This document shows, in pieces, positions 9,601 through 17,444 of a stretch of 64,000 bases of DNA (its first letter is position 1; every line of letters begins with the position of its first letter). The translations under genes were made by a program, and so were the position numbers. The stretch is taken from assembly GCA_020026415.1 (NCBI GenBank), contig JAHHQL010000010.1:17039-81038 (forward strand), written 5' to 3'. Under the pieces are notes generated by a model, which did no database searches, had not been told where the DNA came from, and saw only the letters and a list, made by a program, of their open reading frames with translations. This DNA comes from Alistipes sp. Lineage in GTDB: Bacteria > Bacteroidota > Bacteroidia > Bacteroidales > Rikenellaceae.

Positions 9601-9691
9601 TGTGGGGGTTTCGATTTTTGCCGGCGGTATCGGTTCGCTGATCTTGGTGATCACCGTCCTGCCCGTACTTTATTCAAAAATATTCAAATAA
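6641..9691 (+). CDS. RND-family efflux transporter, inner-membrane pump, operon 1
   Basis: The product has 1016 aa, the normal RND size. The ATG at 6641 follows the adaptor stop directly; an in-frame TTG at 6632 is a less likely start. It shows the N-terminal transmembrane helix, two large periplasmic loops and two blocks of membrane helices. The TM4 proton-relay segment reads VLGMIVDNSIVVID, with the central Asp kept. The PGATSEEVEEQLARPLE motif typical of the porter domain is present. The sequence is divergent from the HAE-1 pump at 41188. Substrate unknown. The last base of its stop codon is the first base of the next start. Confidence 0.92.
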   Translation: MNKKSNLILWAMRNYRITFLVIGCLFVLGLFGLNYIPKQEFPEFTIRQGVVVGVYPGATSEEVEEQLARPLERFMMTYKEVKRAKTTSTSKNGLCILMVELEDEVTDKDAVWSKIKHGLAAFKMQLPKGVAAVVTQDDFGDTSALLITIESDTRSYRELQDYLDKLNDRLRRIKSVSNLRPYGVQSEQISIYVNRERLAAYGIGEQTLAMLLSSQGLTALGGSVSNSTTETPIHLAPTLSSEQEVANQILWSSPTGEVLRVKDVARVVREYDNPDKYIKNNGHRCVMLSMEMRPGFNIVAFGEEVDEVLADFIAEDLPSDVHVERIADQAKVVRNSVYSFLRDLVVSMIIIIAIMMLLFPWRSAVVAAITIPLSTAISIGIMYACGIPLNTVTLAALIVVLGMIVDNSIVVIDGYLNYLSMGHSRWYAAAESAREFFPSLFLATICICMIFFPLLATNKGIILDFIAYFPWTVAINLMVSLLLAVLVIPFLEILIIRKMPVAAKDKPSFTDRVLHLYRRVLIWTFRHGWLTIGLGIASVVIALMIVPKLNMRMLPFADRDQFAVEIYLNADAPIERTTAVADSVYNVLKADPRVQSMTTFVGCSSPRFQMSYAPQIAGKNYAQFIVNTASLEETDKLLDEYSDQWNDRFPDAQIKFKQLDYQNVPGLELRFYGDDIDSLKVAGERLMAKMREMPELKWVHSDYATQQAVIDVKLDPVTAPQLGVTRTTAAINLALAGDNLPIGSVWEGDYELPVKLKIDPSLGERTLSDVENTFISTVVPTVSVPLRQIAKVEPRWSESQIVHRNGVRCLSVSADLKRGENALKMLGKITDVLKNEITLPQGVTTEIGGEYEFDMETFPPIATGLGVSLIIIFFFILSNFREFKITIVVMLSMSLCLFGAMIGLWISGFTIGLTSVLGFITLLGMIVRNVILMYQHAEEKRLHDRWPARIAAYDAGRRRMVPIFLTTATTAVGVIPMMVSGSTFWAPVGVSIFAGGIGSLILVITVLPVLYSKIFK

Positions 9692-10989
9692 TGAAAAAGA
9701 CACTTTGCACATTGCTCCTTGCGGGACTCACCCTCGGAGTTTCGGCACAAACTCTCACGCTGGAGGAGTGCCGACAGGCTGCCATCGAACATAACCACAC
9801 ACTCAAAAACAGCGGTTTACATATCGAAGCCGCCCGTCATGCCCGTCGCGAAGCATTCACGAATTACTTTCCGCAGATTTCGGCACAGGGTATGGTATTT
9901 CAGGCTCAACATGGTCTGGCACAGATGGATCTGAAAGTTCCGTTACCCCTGCCCGGCATGTCGGGTCCGCTGACACTTCCGCTGTCGATCGGAAAGAGAG
10001 GTTTGGCGGCAGGGGTCGTTGCCGTACAACCCGTATTTATGGGCTTGAAGATTATCAACGGCAATAAACTGGCCCGTTTGGGCGAAGAGGTAAGCACCCT
10101 GCAATATCGTCAAAACGAAAATGATGTATATGAGAAAACCGATGCCTACTATTGGCAGATCGTATCGCTCAAGGAGAAACTCAATACGCTGGATGCCGTC
10201 GATCGTCAGTTGAACGAAATATATCGTCAGGCCGAACTCTCGCTCAAGGCAGGTTTGGTCACCAAGAATGACCTCTTGCGCGTAGAATTGCGCAAACAAG
10301 AGATTGCCTCGACTCGTCTGAAGGTCGAGAACGGAATCCACATCTCCAAGATGCTCCTCGCACAACACACGGGTAAGGATTGGCACGGATTCGATATTTC
10401 CTGCAAAACATGTCCCATTCCCGAAGCCCCGTCAAAATTCTACATTCCCACGGAGGAGGCTTTGGATCAGCGCGTCGAGAAATTGCTGGCAGAAAAAAAT
10501 GTCGAAGCCCACAAATATCAGAAACGCATGGAGCGCAGCAAAAATATGCCTACGGTAGGTATCGGTGCCGGTTACATGCACTACAACTTCACCGAGAAAG
10601 ATGTAAATAACGGACTGGTATTCGCACAGGTTTCACTGCCGATTTCGCAATGGTGGGGTGGTTCTCATGCCGTGAAACGCGCCCGCATCAGGGAACAACA
10701 GGCCGAAAACGACCTGCGTCATGCCGAGGAGATGCTGACCATCGAAATCGAGAAGACGTGGAGCGAACTTCAGGAGGCCTATGCCGAAATCGACATCGCT
10801 CGCCGTTCGGTTTCGTCGGCCACCGAGAACCTCCGTCAGCACACCGCTTACTACGCCGCAGGCACGGCTTCGCTGACCGAGTTGCTCGATGCCGAAACCA
10901 TTTTTACTCGCAGCAGAAATGACTTGACGGACGCTTGCGCCAATTATCAGACCGCCTTGTCGAACTATATGCGTGTGACGGGAAGATAA
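9691..10989 (+). CDS. TolC-family outer-membrane efflux channel, operon 1
   Basis: The product has 432 aa. A cleavable signal peptide ends near VSAQ (MKKTLCTLLLAGLTLGVSAQ), so unlike the operon 2 channel this one is not a lipoprotein. The two long alpha-helical repeats of the TolC fold are visible (LTLEECRQAAIEHNHTLKN at the start; ARIREQQAENDLRHAEEM and TASLTELLDAETIFTRSRND in the second repeat). It overlaps the RND gene by one base, completing a three-gene tripartite pump operon that ends in a strong terminator. Confidence 0.9.
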   Translation: MKKTLCTLLLAGLTLGVSAQTLTLEECRQAAIEHNHTLKNSGLHIEAARHARREAFTNYFPQISAQGMVFQAQHGLAQMDLKVPLPLPGMSGPLTLPLSIGKRGLAAGVVAVQPVFMGLKIINGNKLARLGEEVSTLQYRQNENDVYEKTDAYYWQIVSLKEKLNTLDAVDRQLNEIYRQAELSLKAGLVTKNDLLRVELRKQEIASTRLKVENGIHISKMLLAQHTGKDWHGFDISCKTCPIPEAPSKFYIPTEEALDQRVEKLLAEKNVEAHKYQKRMERSKNMPTVGIGAGYMHYNFTEKDVNNGLVFAQVSLPISQWWGGSHAVKRARIREQQAENDLRHAEEMLTIEIEKTWSELQEAYAEIDIARRSVSSATENLRQHTAYYAAGTASLTELLDAETIFTRSRNDLTDACANYQTALSNYMRVTGR

Positions 10990-11010
10990 TCCTGCCGATA
11001 CAGAAAACAA

Positions 11011-11044
11011 AAAGAGCGTCTCTTCAAACAAGAGACGCTCTTTT
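11011..11044. terminator. Bidirectional intrinsic terminator between efflux operon 1 and ruvB
   Basis: A 14-bp perfect stem (11011-11024 with 11030-11043) with a five-base loop. It is A-rich on the left and T-rich on the right, so it can serve both the tolC-like gene (+) and ruvB (-). Confidence 0.9.
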
Positions 11045-11047
11045 ATT

Positions 11048-12052
11048 TTAAAACAGGCCGTTGTCCTCTCGCGGGATCGAATAGCCCAAATGTTTGTAAG
11101 CGAGTTCCGTGACCTCTCGTCCGCGGGGTGTGCGTTTGAGGAAACCTTCCTTGATGAGGAACGGCTCATAGACCTCCTCGATCGTACCGCCGTCTTCGCC
11201 GACCGCTGTCGCAATGGTATTGATGCCCACAGGGCCTCCCTTGAATTTTTCGATGATCGTACCAAGAATCTTATTGTCCATGCTGTCCAGACCGCGCGAG
11301 TCGATATTGAGAGCCGTAAGGGCAAATCGCGTAATTCCGAGGTCGATGTGCCCTTCGCCCTTGACCATCGCAAAATCGCGCACACGGCGCAACAGCGCAT
11401 TGGCAATACGGGGCGTACCGCGCGAACGCATCGCCACCTCCAGTGCGGCATCATCGTCAATTGTCACATCCAGAATGTGTGCCGATCGTTTAACGATCCG
11501 TGCCAACACCTCCGAATCATAATATTCCAAGTGACAGGAGATTCCGAAACGGGCACGAAGCGGAGAGGTCAGAAGTCCGCTCCGAGTCGTGGCACCGATC
11601 AGCGTGAAAGGAGCCAACTCGATCTGAATCGAACGTGCCGAAGGGCCTTTATCCAAAACAATGTCAATCTTATAATCCTCCATCGCCGAGTAGAGATATT
11701 CCTCGACAATGGGACTCAGGCGGTGGATTTCGTCAATAAACAACACATCGCCCGGATTAAGGTTCGTGAGCAGTCCCGCCAAATCGCCCGGCTTATCCAG
11801 CACGGGACCCGACGTTACGCGCAGTTCGGCACCCATTTCATTGGCGATGATATTAGCCAAAGTGGTCTTGCCCAATCCCGGAGGCCCGTGCAACAGAACG
11901 TGATCCAGCGAATCGCCACGCATCAGCGCAGCCTTGATAAATATGCGGAGGTTCTCGACAATCTTATCCTGCCCCGAAAAAGTCTCTAACTCCTGCGGGC
12001 GGATTTTGTTTTCAAATTCGAGATCGCTCTCTGTATTTCTAACTATCGACAT
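11048..12052 (-). CDS. ruvB: Holliday junction branch-migration helicase RuvB
   Basis: The product has 334 aa, the usual length. RuvB is the hexameric AAA+ motor that, with RuvA, drives branch migration of Holliday junctions. Walker A (HGPPGLGKTT), Walker B (LFIDEIHR), the sensor region (TRSGLLTSPLRARFG) and the C-terminal winged helix (FLKRTPRGREVTELAYKHLG) are all visible. The ATG at 12052 (MSIVRNTESDLEF) is preferred over one five codons upstream because it lies just behind a TAccTTTG promoter. No ruvA or ruvC lies nearby. It is divergent from rmuC. Confidence 0.97.
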   Translation of the reverse strand: MSIVRNTESDLEFENKIRPQELETFSGQDKIVENLRIFIKAALMRGDSLDHVLLHGPPGLGKTTLANIIANEMGAELRVTSGPVLDKPGDLAGLLTNLNPGDVLFIDEIHRLSPIVEEYLYSAMEDYKIDIVLDKGPSARSIQIELAPFTLIGATTRSGLLTSPLRARFGISCHLEYYDSEVLARIVKRSAHILDVTIDDDAALEVAMRSRGTPRIANALLRRVRDFAMVKGEGHIDLGITRFALTALNIDSRGLDSMDNKILGTIIEKFKGGPVGINTIATAVGEDGGTIEEVYEPFLIKEGFLKRTPRGREVTELAYKHLGYSIPREDNGLF

Positions 12053-12056
12053 ACGA

Positions 12057-12064
12057 CAAAGGTA
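12057..12064 (-). promoter_or_regulatory. -7 element TAccTTTG of ruvB; leaderless start likely
   Basis: On the minus strand the element ends four bases before the ATG of ruvB. Transcription would therefore begin at or next to the start codon. No Shine-Dalgarno sequence can fit in between. Confidence 0.7.
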
Positions 12065-12107
12065 CAAAAATTCGGCAGAAATATTCCGCCGTTCCCGAAA
12101 TTATGCG

Positions 12108-12115
12108 TATTTTTG
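12108..12115 (+). promoter_or_regulatory. -7 element TAttTTTG of rmuC; decides the start codon
   Basis: The element ends five bases before the ATG at 12121. An in-frame ATG at 12103 lies upstream of the element and cannot be in the transcript, so 12121 is the start. This also points to a leaderless mRNA. Confidence 0.65.
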
Positions 12116-12120
12116 TTGTT

Positions 12121-13575
12121 ATGAATATCTCATTTGTCATCTTATTTGCCCTTGCTCTGACGGCGGCCGTTGTCGCTTTCATGCTTTATCGTTCGCGTGG
12201 CGAACAAACGGCACGCCTTACCCAAGAAAACGAATCGCTCCGCGAGGAGAATCTGCGCCAAAAGGACGCTCTTGCCGATGAGCAGAAAGCCCGTGTAGAG
12301 GCCGATACGCTCCGTACTTCGGTCGTCAGCCGCCTTGCAACCGCAGAGCAGGAATTGGCCGCATTACGCGAAAAGCACCTTGCACAAAGCCGTGAATTGG
12401 CTTCGTTACAGGCTTCAAGCGATGCCGAAATCAAAAAACTCCGCGAACAGAACGATGCCGACCGTGCTGCCGAACACGAAGCCCGCGAAAAACAGGAAGA
12501 GCAGTTCCGGCAGCAGTTCAAATTGCTGGCAACGGAAATTCTCGGCGAGCAATCGGCCAAATTCAAGGAGACCAACAAGGAGTCGATCGACATCCTTCTG
12601 AAACCGTTCCGCGACAATATCTCCGACTTCCGCAAACGTGTCGAGGAGATCTACACCACGCAGACCTCACAACGGGGCGAATTGAAAGCCGAACTGAAAA
12701 ATCTGATGGATCTGAACCAACGCATCACCACCGAAACGACCAATCTGACCAATGCGCTGAAGGGTAATTCAAAGATACAGGGTGATTGGGGCGAGACATT
12801 GCTCGAAACAATCCTCGACAGCACTTCTCTTTCAAAAGGGATTCACTATGAAACGCAATACAACATCAAAGATGAAGAGGGACACAATTTGCGCCCCGAT
12901 GTGGTATTGCATCTGCCCGAAAAGAAAAACATCATCATCGACTCGAAGGTGTCGCTGACGGCATTTGTGGCCTACACTTCGGCGGAGACCGAGGCCGAAC
13001 GTCAGATTCACCTGAAAAAACACCTCGAATCGGTTCGTCAGCACGTAACCGAACTCGGACGCAAGGAGTATCAGCGTTTGCTGAAATCGCCCGATTTCGT
13101 CATTATGTTCATTCCGAACGAACCGGCCTTTCTGACCGCCCTGCAAGCCGATTCCGCCATCTGGTCGGATGCCTACGAAAAGAAAGTCATCGTCTCGTCG
13201 CCTACAAACCTCTTCGCCCTGCTGAAGATGGTCGCCGACCTGTGGAAATACAACGATCAGGACAAGAATACAAAACTGATCGCCTCTTCGGCTCTGAAAC
13301 TCTACGATCAGGCCGTGCGTTTTTCCACTTCGCTTGAGAACATAGGTGCAGCCTTGAGCAAGGCTCAAGATGCTTATGAAGATGCCCACAAACGCCTCTG
13401 CACAGGTAACGACAACATTATCCGTGTGGGGGAAAATCTGCGTAAAAAAGCCCGTTTGCAAAGCAAACAACACTTCTCCCGGACCCTTTTGGAAGCCGAT
13501 GACAACGAAGCCGACGATACGGATGTAATTTTACCGACAGAACCTGCCGAAATGACCAATGCTCATGAAAAATAA
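12121..13575 (+). CDS. rmuC: DNA recombination protein RmuC homologue
   Basis: The product has 484 aa. One N-terminal membrane helix (residues ~2-20) is followed by a long charged coiled coil (~25-150, rich in Glu, Ala, Arg), then the RmuC nuclease-like domain. Visible domain signatures are KIQGDWGETLLETIL, LRPDVVLHLPEKKNIIIDSKVSLTAF and SPTNLFALLKMVADLWK. RmuC proteins limit inversions between short inverted repeats; the mechanism is poorly known. It is divergent from ruvB, so two recombination genes share one intergenic region. The 3' end overlaps the next gene by 17 bases. Confidence 0.93.
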   Translation: MNISFVILFALALTAAVVAFMLYRSRGEQTARLTQENESLREENLRQKDALADEQKARVEADTLRTSVVSRLATAEQELAALREKHLAQSRELASLQASSDAEIKKLREQNDADRAAEHEAREKQEEQFRQQFKLLATEILGEQSAKFKETNKESIDILLKPFRDNISDFRKRVEEIYTTQTSQRGELKAELKNLMDLNQRITTETTNLTNALKGNSKIQGDWGETLLETILDSTSLSKGIHYETQYNIKDEEGHNLRPDVVLHLPEKKNIIIDSKVSLTAFVAYTSAETEAERQIHLKKHLESVRQHVTELGRKEYQRLLKSPDFVIMFIPNEPAFLTALQADSAIWSDAYEKKVIVSSPTNLFALLKMVADLWKYNDQDKNTKLIASSALKLYDQAVRFSTSLENIGAALSKAQDAYEDAHKRLCTGNDNIIRVGENLRKKARLQSKQHFSRTLLEADDNEADDTDVILPTEPAEMTNAHEK

Positions 13576-14023
13576 CGAACCCTCTCTGTTGCAATTCACG
13601 ATTCATTACCCCTCGGTAACCTTTGCCGCATTCGGCAATCAGGAACACGGTGCAATGAGTCAGGGGAACGAATTTCGCCAATTGCTCTATGGCGACAAGG
13701 GAATGCTTTCACCGCTGAAAGATCTCTCGGCAACCGATTACGGACACGACATGGAGCATATTGCCTTCGATTTTCACATCAACCCATGCGATTACGAAAT
13801 CAACGAAATCCGAGCCGTCGGCACATATCGCAAAAAGGGACATTCTATTGATGTGGCGGTGATCGTGGGGGAGGACTTCTTCCGAAAATCCCACGAAGAA
13901 CGCCGTCAATGGATTCGGGAACAGATCTTGGAGCGAATCCGGCAAGTGGGACAGGTTGTCTCACATCAGAAGTTGGACACCGACATAGAACGCCTCCTCG
14001 CAGACATCGGATTCCGATTATAA
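13559..14023 (+). CDS. Uncharacterised protein translationally coupled to rmuC
   Basis: The product is 154 aa from the ATG at 13559, or 152 aa from a second ATG at 13565; both lie inside the rmuC 3' end in another frame. I do not recognise the family. It has no signal peptide or membrane segment. The N-terminal part is beta-rich (LLQFTIHYPSVTFAAFG), with a Gly/His/Asp-containing middle (DYGHDMEHIAFDFHINPCDYEINEI). The C-terminal third is helical and charged (EERRQWIREQILERIRQVG). Overlap with rmuC suggests a linked function or at least coupled expression. Confidence 0.75.
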   Translation: MLMKNNEPSLLQFTIHYPSVTFAAFGNQEHGAMSQGNEFRQLLYGDKGMLSPLKDLSATDYGHDMEHIAFDFHINPCDYEINEIRAVGTYRKKGHSIDVAVIVGEDFFRKSHEERRQWIREQILERIRQVGQVVSHQKLDTDIERLLADIGFRL

Positions 14024-14028
14024 AAAGG

Positions 14029-14060
14029 AAAGCACTTTAAGCAAGAACTTAAAGTGCTTT
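14029..14060. terminator. Bidirectional terminator between the rmuC operon and gtrA-like gene
   Basis: A 13-bp stem (14029-14041 with 14048-14060), A-rich before and T-rich after, between convergent genes. Confidence 0.88.
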
Positions 14061-14069
14061 TTTCTTTAT

Positions 14070-14552
14070 TTAATCCCGGAACGAAAAATATTTGGCGGCC
14101 AAAAAACTGTAAACAACCGTAATGACAGTGGTGATTACCTTGGCGGGGGTCGGCCATATATGACAGACTTCAACGAAGAATTTTAACCCCGCATAGGTCA
14201 GAAGCACCGACCCACCAATCGAAATCACATACCTTACAAACTGCGTGCGCCGTCTTAAGCGAGACCCCCCGAACACCACATTGCGATTCAGCCAAAATCC
14301 GTTGAACGAGGTCAGCGGGAAGACCAGAATCATAGAAGCGATGTGTGATGAAACAAACATCACACCGAGATCAAAAAAGCGGTCGGGAGTAACCACGTAG
14401 TGATAAATCAAAAAATACAGAAGCGGGTCAAGAACCAGAAAATTCAGGCCTCCACATGCCGCATAACGAAACATTTGCCGCGTGAAAAATCGCGCGACAA
14501 ATGGCAGATAAAAATAATCTATTGTCTTTCGTAGTATTTCCGACAGGCTCAT
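14070..14552 (-). CDS. GtrA-family membrane protein
   Basis: The product has 160 aa and four predicted transmembrane segments, the usual GtrA layout. The N-terminal FRYAACGGLNFLVLDPLLYF and the NRNVVF motif before the third helix are typical of the family. GtrA-like proteins are thought to help flip undecaprenyl-phosphate-linked sugars across the inner membrane for glycosylation of surface polymers. No glycosyltransferase partner is adjacent. The start codon overlaps the stop of the HU-SPOR gene by one base (TAATG), so translation is likely coupled. Confidence 0.85.
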   Translation of the reverse strand: MSLSEILRKTIDYFYLPFVARFFTRQMFRYAACGGLNFLVLDPLLYFLIYHYVVTPDRFFDLGVMFVSSHIASMILVFPLTSFNGFWLNRNVVFGGSRLRRRTQFVRYVISIGGSVLLTYAGLKFFVEVCHIWPTPAKVITTVITVVYSFLAAKYFSFRD

Positions 14553-15478
14553 TAACGTGCTTTATGAATCCACATATCTCGATATTCGGCCTGATGCGCC
14601 CGTTTGAACAACCGGCACGGTTCTTCTGAATCGGATTCGAAAGCCGACACCAGCAGATTTTCCCCCAAGCGATAAACGCCCAGATGCCAGTCTGGATGGT
14701 TCTTATGCGCGATCTCCACGGCACGTTGCGCGTTATCCTTCGATCCGAATACACCCAAAACCACATAACTACGTTGAGATACGCGCTTGGCAGGAGCATC
14801 CACCGTACCCGATCCCGACAGCAGAATATCCTCCTTTTCGGGGGCAGGTTCTGTCGCAACAGGTTGCTCTGTCACGGCAGGCTCCGTTGCCAACGAATCC
14901 GTCACAGGCTCTTCGACGGGAGTTGTTGCCACAGACTCCATCTTCTCGACCTTGGTAATCGGTTCAACGGGATTTACCCCGAAATATTCGTCGCGATTGT
15001 CGTAGAGGTAGTATGCGCCGAAACACAATCCGCAACCGATGGCAACGACACCGCACCACAGCACCCAGTCAAAGCCGATCGGACGATGCACCTTGACGGG
15101 ACCCGTTCCCTGAGGATTCAGACGGCGGTCGAACTCAGCCGACAGGATGAACTGCTTGTTCTTCAATGTCCCGATGCCTTCGATCGTCAAAACCTCATCG
15201 GCATAAACCCGTGCCAACCAACGTCCGTAAATCTCCTCGGCAGCCGCGGTCTCACATCGGGCGGCTTCCGCAATATAGATTGCAAGGCGTTTTCCGCGGA
15301 TCTCCGGCGTGAAAACGACTTTACGACAAGGCGGTTTGATCATCGAACGCGAAAGGCGTTCGGCAGGGTGACGCTCAACCGAGAGCGTGCCGATTTCGGG
15401 TAAAGCGACTTCGCCCCGTTCGGCCAAAATATTACCGATCAGTTTATTGACCTGATCAACCATCGGATAGTTACCCAT
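14552..15478 (-). CDS. HU/CCDC81-type and SPOR domain membrane protein
   Basis: The product has 308 aa. Residues 1-~130 match the tandem HU-like CCDC81 bacterial domain (PEIGTLSVERHPA, GIGTLKNKQFILSAEFD). A single membrane helix follows at ~138-159 (VLWCGVVAIGCGLCFGAYYLY). Residues ~165-225 form a Pro/Glu/Val/Thr-rich periplasmic linker. The C-terminus is a SPOR domain (SYVVLGVFGSKDNAQRAVEIA), a fold that binds denuded septal peptidoglycan. The layout suggests a protein bridging an intracellular HU-fold domain to septal cell wall; whether the HU part touches DNA is unknown. Confidence 0.85.
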   Translation of the reverse strand: MGNYPMVDQVNKLIGNILAERGEVALPEIGTLSVERHPAERLSRSMIKPPCRKVVFTPEIRGKRLAIYIAEAARCETAAAEEIYGRWLARVYADEVLTIEGIGTLKNKQFILSAEFDRRLNPQGTGPVKVHRPIGFDWVLWCGVVAIGCGLCFGAYYLYDNRDEYFGVNPVEPITKVEKMESVATTPVEEPVTDSLATEPAVTEQPVATEPAPEKEDILLSGSGTVDAPAKRVSQRSYVVLGVFGSKDNAQRAVEIAHKNHPDWHLGVYRLGENLLVSAFESDSEEPCRLFKRAHQAEYRDMWIHKAR

Positions 15479-15483
15479 TGTTT

Positions 15484-16368
15484 CTATTTTTTAGACGATT
15501 TGTTTTTCAAGGTATCACCCGACACCTTGATGATGTGGTTCATATCCAACGCGGGCGTAGGCTTGCGGAAGATGAACCACAAACCAACCAGAATGAACGG
15601 AATGCTCAGCCACTGACCCATATCAAGGATCATGCCTGCCTCGAACTCCTCCTGATCGGCCTTGACAAACTCGATGATGAAGCGCGTAAAGAAGATGCCG
15701 ATCAAACCCCATCCGAACATCAGACCCGGACGGCGGCGACCCCAATCTTTCTTATAATAGAACCACAGCAAAACGACCCCTGTAACAATATAACACAGAG
15801 CCTCATAGATCTGCGTGGGATGTACAGGCGACGGTGCGAACGAGGTGAGCCACTTGTGCGAATTGACAAATTTGAAACCCCAAGGCAGAGTGGTGGTCGT
15901 TCCGAATATTTCGGAGTTCATCAGATTGCCGAAGCGTACCAGAGCACCACCCAAAGTAACTCCGGGAATAATGCGATCCAGCAACCAGATGTAGGGGAGT
16001 TTGCACTTGCGGGCGCAGAGCCACAAACCGATCAGAAGGCCGATGGCTGCACCATGACTGGCCATACCTCCGTCACGGAATCCCGTGATGATCGTCCACG
16101 GAGCGGACAGATAACCCACGGGGTCATAGAATAAGCAGTGACCCAGACGCGAACCGATTACGGTCGAGAGTGCTCCGTAAGCAAAAATCGACTCGGCAAG
16201 TTGGGGATTCAGCCCTTCGTGTTTGCAAAATACCTCATAACATTTGGCACCCAAGACGATGGCTAATGCCCACATCAAACCGTAATAACGGATTTCGAGC
16301 CCGAAGACGGAAAACATCACGGGATCGACATTCCATTCTACGATCATAGGTAGAAAAGTCATATTCAT
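15484..16368 (-). CDS. lgt: Phosphatidylglycerol-prolipoprotein diacylglyceryl transferase
   Basis: The product has 294 aa with about seven membrane helices. Lgt transfers diacylglyceryl to the lipobox cysteine, the first step of lipoprotein maturation, which fits the many lipoproteins in this window. The Lgt signature is present as RFGNLMNSEIFG, the YYGLMWALAI and DGGMASHGAAIG motifs are present, and the HPTQIYEAL segment is conserved. The start may be the ATG at 16368 or two codons later. The stop lies five bases before the next gene in the same direction. Confidence 0.96.
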   Translation of the reverse strand: MNMTFLPMIVEWNVDPVMFSVFGLEIRYYGLMWALAIVLGAKCYEVFCKHEGLNPQLAESIFAYGALSTVIGSRLGHCLFYDPVGYLSAPWTIITGFRDGGMASHGAAIGLLIGLWLCARKCKLPYIWLLDRIIPGVTLGGALVRFGNLMNSEIFGTTTTLPWGFKFVNSHKWLTSFAPSPVHPTQIYEALCYIVTGVVLLWFYYKKDWGRRRPGLMFGWGLIGIFFTRFIIEFVKADQEEFEAGMILDMGQWLSIPFILVGLWFIFRKPTPALDMNHIIKVSGDTLKNKSSKK

Positions 16369-16385
16369 AGATAAATCGTTAATTG

Positions 16386-17429
16386 TTACTTCGTTAAATC
16401 AATCTTTCTCAAGGTAAACGAGAAGATCGATCCCTTGTCCAGTTCGCTGCGTACGGAAACCTTCTCGCCGTGAGCCTCGATGATGTGCTTGACGATTGCA
16501 AGACCGAGTCCCGTACCGCCCTGTTCACGAGAACGACCTTTATCGGTGCGGTAAAAACGCTCGAAAATACGCGGCAGGTCACTCTGGGCGATACCCTGAC
16601 CGTTATCCTCGACCTCCACGAGGATCTTATCCATCATATCGCGGAAACGAACACGGGTCGTACCGCCTTCCTTACCGTAACGGATCGAGTTGATGATCAG
16701 ATTGATCAGTACCTGACCGATGTAGTGTTTGTCGGCCTCGACCCAGAAGGGAGAAGGCAGCGAATCGGCACCCTTGACCGAAATCTTGATGTTCTTCTTC
16801 TCGGCTTCGATCTCAGCCTGCTCGGCAATCTCGTTGGCCAAAGCCACGATGTCGAAGTGGTCGGGCATCAGTTTGTTCATGTTGCTCTCCAGACGCGAAA
16901 TTGTATCCAGATCATTGACAATATTGATCAGACGGTCGATGCTCTTCTCGGCACGTTCCAAGAATTTACGGTTGATGAGTTCATCCTCCAGACCTCCGTC
17001 CAGCAGAGTCGAAATATAGCCCTGAATATTGAAGATCGGGGTCTTCAACTCGTGAGCCACATTACCTAAATACTGCTTACGGAAACGCTCCGTCTCCTTG
17101 AGTTGGGCAATCTCCTTGTCGTTTTTGTTCGCCCATTCGGTCAGTTCCTCGCCAACGTCCTCCACCTTCTTGTCCGTGAGTTCGGAGAAAATTTCGTGGG
17201 TATGGACATTACGCGAAAGCACGATCGAATAAATAGGACGCAATTTATAGGCCACATACTTGCGGATGATGAACAATGCCAAAAGAGCCTGAAGAATAAA
17301 CGTACCGACGGCAAGCGACAGACACAACCACCATGTGTGGTCGAGCACTCCTGCCGTAACACCGACAAGAACAGAAGCAAAAAGAGCGATCAGCAACGAA
17401 GCACACTCCTTGGTTTTAATATAGATCAT
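16386..17429 (-). CDS. Sensor histidine kinase (PhoR-like), no response regulator nearby
   Basis: The product has 347 aa. Two N-terminal membrane helices (~10-30 and ~33-56) enclose almost no periplasmic loop, so the signal is probably sensed in or near the membrane. The HisKA phospho-acceptor is His126 in GNVAHELKTPI. The HATPase boxes are intact: N box (LINLIINSIRYG), G1 (DNGQGI), F box (FERFYRTD) and G2 (GTGLGLAIVKHI). No receiver-domain gene is adjacent, so its partner is encoded elsewhere. It lies between ribE and lgt on the same strand. Confidence 0.93.
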   Translation of the reverse strand: MIYIKTKECASLLIALFASVLVGVTAGVLDHTWWLCLSLAVGTFILQALLALFIIRKYVAYKLRPIYSIVLSRNVHTHEIFSELTDKKVEDVGEELTEWANKNDKEIAQLKETERFRKQYLGNVAHELKTPIFNIQGYISTLLDGGLEDELINRKFLERAEKSIDRLINIVNDLDTISRLESNMNKLMPDHFDIVALANEIAEQAEIEAEKKNIKISVKGADSLPSPFWVEADKHYIGQVLINLIINSIRYGKEGGTTRVRFRDMMDKILVEVEDNGQGIAQSDLPRIFERFYRTDKGRSREQGGTGLGLAIVKHIIEAHGEKVSVRSELDKGSIFSFTLRKIDLTK

Positions 17430-17444
17430 AATTTTGGGATTAAT

